A stretch of 46,814 nucleotides of DNA from Mycobacterium sp. (lineage in GTDB: Bacteria > Actinomycetota > Actinomycetes > Mycobacteriales > Mycobacteriaceae): assembly GCA_025963385.1 (NCBI GenBank), contig JAOPUT010000017.1, positions 1-46,814 on the forward strand, written 5' to 3'. Positions within the stretch are counted from its first letter, which is position 1; each line of letters starts with the position of its first letter. Below the pieces are notes generated by a model. That model saw only the letters and a list, made by a program, of their open reading frames with translations. It ran no database searches and was not told where the DNA came from. This document shows, in pieces, positions 44,745 to 46,814 of this stretch. Made by a program: the position numbers and the translations under genes.

Positions 44745-46454
44745 GTGCACTTCGTCGGACTGGACCTCGCGTGGGGTGAGCGCAAACCCACCGGCGTGGC
44801 GGTCGTCGACGATTCGGGCAAGTTGGTGCACCTCGGCGTCGCACAGGACGACACCAGCATCAGGGCTGCGATCGCGCCGTACGTCGAGGGCGACTGCCTG
44901 GTGGCCTTCGACGCGCCCCTGGTGGTGAACAACCCCACCGGTCAGCGCCCCAGCGAGGCGGCACTCAACCGCGACTTCTCGAAGTTCGAGGCCGGCGCGC
45001 ATCCCACCAACACCGGCAAGCCCGAGTTCGCGGGCACTCCGCGCGCGGCCAGGATCGCCGACGCGCTCGACCTCGACATCGACCCCGGCTCGCAGTCGGG
45101 CAGGCGCGCGATCGAGGTGTACCCGCATCCGGCGACGGTGGCTCTGTTCCGGCTGGGCCGCACGCTGAAGTACAAGTCCAAGCCAGGCCGCAGCTTTGCC
45201 CAGTTGCGTTCGGAGCTCCTGCGGCTGATGGACCTCGTCGAGACGTTGGCCCAGGCCACGCCATCGCTGCGGGTCGCCGATCACGACGGGTGGGTCGAGC
45301 TGCGGCAGTCGGTGGAGACGGCCGAGCGCAAGAGCGAGCTGCGCCGCGCCGAGGATCCCGTCGACGCCGTCGTCTGCGCGTACGTGGCGCTCTTCGCCAC
45401 CCGCAGACCCGACGACGTGACGGTCTACGGCGACGCCGAGACCGGTGCCACGATCACGCCGACGCTGCCGCCGGACCTGGTTGCGGCACCGCCGGAGCCG
45501 ACGCCCGGTGCGGTGCGCGACGCCATCGCCGAGTACGCCGCGCGGCGGCCTGCGCTGCTCGAGGCGACGGACCACTACTTAGATCTGGTCAAGACCCTGC
45601 TCGACGACGCGGGCATCAACTACCTGAACGTCACGGCGCGGACCAAGAGCGTGGCGTCGTTCGCCGAGAAGGCCGACCGCAGTGTCGACGGCAGGCGCCT
45701 GTACACCGATCCGCTGTCCGAGCTCACCGACCAGATCGGGCTGCGGGTGATCACGTTCCTGCGCGACGACGTCACCACGGTTGCCAACCTGCTGGCCGAG
45801 GAGATGCAGCTACTCGACGACAGGGACATGGGCCAGGAGACGGCCCGCGAGGGGCGCTGGGGTTACGCGAGCAGGCATCTGCTCGTCGCCGTCGAGGGCG
45901 AGCAGCAGCCCGCGTCCATCCAGGTGCGGACGGTCCTGCAGCACGCCTGGGCCGAATTCGAACACGACATCCGCTACAAGGGTTCGATCCCCGAGGAGGA
46001 CGCCCCCGATCTGGACCGACGGTTCACCCTCGCCGCCGGGTTGCTCGAGCTGGCCGACCGCGAGTTCTCGGCCATCCGGGAGCGGCTGAAGAGCTCGCCA
46101 CCCGCGCAGCCGTCCGAGCAGTCGAGCGATCCCCGCATCGGGACGCCCGTGCTGGCGACCTATCTGGGCAATCGCTTCCCCGACGCGGGTTGGTCGCGCA
46201 CCGAGCACTACGCGTGGATGTCCGGTCTGCTGCTGGAGCTCGGCGTGGACTCGCTCGACGAACTCGATGAACTGCTCGGCACGTTCGACACCGACGCGGT
46301 CAACGAGCGGATGGACTACCGCTATCCGGCGGGCGCCGTCCGACGACTCGACGACGCGCTGCTCGCCCGCTTCGGCGAACGCTACGTCGGCCTGACGGGC
46401 AATTCCCACCGCATCGCGCAACTGAAGACGCGGCTGGAGAAGCTCGCTGACTAG
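44745..46454 (+). CDS. relZ: DUF429-RelA/SpoT fusion, RelZ-like (p)ppGpp synthetase
   Basis: 569 residues from GTG 44745. Residues 1-240 or so are a DUF429 RNase-H-like domain with FVGLDLAWGERKPTGVAVVD, VAFDAPLVVNN and EDPVDAVVCAYVALF. After a Pro-rich linker comes a RelA/SpoT synthetase domain: INYLNVTARTKSVASFAEKA, LTDQIGLRVITFLRDDVTTV and QHAWAEFEHDIRYKG. M. smegmatis RelZ (MS_RHII-RSD) has this architecture and both RNase HII and alarmone synthetase activity (from memory). A metal-dependent hydrolase site of HD type is absent. No good ribosome binding site; CAAGCT 6 nt upstream of the GTG could give a leaderless mRNA. Confidence 0.88.
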   Translation: MHFVGLDLAWGERKPTGVAVVDDSGKLVHLGVAQDDTSIRAAIAPYVEGDCLVAFDAPLVVNNPTGQRPSEAALNRDFSKFEAGAHPTNTGKPEFAGTPRAARIADALDLDIDPGSQSGRRAIEVYPHPATVALFRLGRTLKYKSKPGRSFAQLRSELLRLMDLVETLAQATPSLRVADHDGWVELRQSVETAERKSELRRAEDPVDAVVCAYVALFATRRPDDVTVYGDAETGATITPTLPPDLVAAPPEPTPGAVRDAIAEYAARRPALLEATDHYLDLVKTLLDDAGINYLNVTARTKSVASFAEKADRSVDGRRLYTDPLSELTDQIGLRVITFLRDDVTTVANLLAEEMQLLDDRDMGQETAREGRWGYASRHLLVAVEGEQQPASIQVRTVLQHAWAEFEHDIRYKGSIPEEDAPDLDRRFTLAAGLLELADREFSAIRERLKSSPPAQPSEQSSDPRIGTPVLATYLGNRFPDAGWSRTEHYAWMSGLLLELGVDSLDELDELLGTFDTDAVNERMDYRYPAGAVRRLDDALLARFGERYVGLTGNSHRIAQLKTRLEKLAD

Positions 46455-46814
46455 GGTTCGGCGTCCAACTTCTCCACGTCGGTGATCCCTGATCCGCGGA
46501 TCCCCAGCGCACGGTTGATCGCCGAGGTGACTGCGAAGAGCACGATGCCGAGGACCACCAGGGCGATCGCCAGCACGTACTGCTGCAGTGGCCGACCAGA
46601 CAGCGGCAGCACCAGGTACGCCGATGCCACGAAGCCCACCCACGGCAGCCACGTCGGCGTCTTGAAGTGCTTCCCGTTGGCCTGAATGTCCTTGCGCAGC
46701 ACCAACACTGCGATGTTGACGACCGCGAACACCGCGAGCAGCAGCAGTGACGTGGTGCCACCCAGCGTCGAGATCGCCGAGTCGTTGGCGAACGCCGTCA
46801 CGTACAGAATCAGT
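46451..46814 (-). CDS. APC-family amino-acid permease, C-terminal part (cut by window edge)
   Basis: The last 120 or so codons of a membrane transporter. The fragment begins in a segment reading VTAFANDSAISTLGG and continues with three hydrophobic spans (LLLLAVFAVVNIAVLVL, FVASAYLVLPLS and VLAIALVVLGIVLFAV) separated by the conserved loop HFKTPTWLPWVG. FKTP-W-P-G is typical of the APC amino-acid/polyamine transporters. The start lies beyond the window. The stop overlaps relZ's stop region by 4 bp (convergent). Confidence 0.78.
   Translation of the reverse strand, partial: LILYVTAFANDSAISTLGGTTSLLLLAVFAVVNIAVLVLRKDIQANGKHFKTPTWLPWVGFVASAYLVLPLSGRPLQQYVLAIALVVLGIVLFAVTSAINRALGIRGSGITDVEKLDAEP

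Overview
The window is about 67% GC by eye and its coding is dense, with frequent ATGA/GTGA overlaps and many GTG starts. The gene set is diagnostic of a mycobacterium: mycothiol synthase, LmeA, an orphan GlnR, Cfp29-type encapsulin with a DyP peroxidase, CYP126, and a DUF429-RelA/SpoT fusion. The fusion and the expanded accessory genes suggest a fast-growing Mycolicibacterium close to M. smegmatis. Gene order follows, from memory, the M. tuberculosis Rv0776c-Rv0820 region with insertions. I see no tRNA, rRNA, CRISPR array, prophage or insertion sequence.

Region 1 (1-7600): a MarR regulator is divergent from a quinone-reductase-like enzyme across a palindromic operator. Then the phosphate uptake operon pstS-C-A-B runs leftward from a promoter carrying four 11-bp PHO-box-like repeats. 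It is preceded by mshD and glnR (nitrogen regulator).

Region 2 (7600-12025): lmeA and thiX; then a sulfur operon (DUF4395 membrane protein, sulfurtransferase, SseC-like) led by a leaderless 30-residue cysteine-rich peptide gene (CruR-type attenuator); then a leaderless small membrane protein coupled to a nitrobindin-like protein and a lipoprotein. The gap before pabC holds a possible unrecognised structured small RNA on the minus strand.

Region 3 (12025-31560): pabC, a YgfZ-like folate protein, DUF3073, and purine genes purM, purF, purL, purQ and purS, all on the minus strand. They are interleaved with an SCP2-like protein, an orphan MCE protein, a membrane hydrolase, a CPBP protease, an antiporter, a VOC protein, pepC, and the DyP-encapsulin nanocompartment pair.

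Region 4 (31560-46814): an MBL-fold protein, hypothetical proteins, an FAD dehydrogenase, a DUF2334 protein, a glutathione peroxidase-TetR/DoxX redox module with a two-headed operator, oligopeptidase B, purC, a DUF559 nuclease gene bracketed by related palindromes, cyp126, purB, the (p)ppGpp synthetase fusion RelZ, and the end of an amino-acid permease cut by the window edge.

Seven purine genes (F, M, L, Q, S, C, B) lie in 30 kb, covering most steps from PRPP to IMP plus the AMP branch lyase. The regulatory features worth most attention are the cysteine attenuator, the PHO-box array, the intergenic structured RNA and the palindrome-flanked DUF559 cassette.
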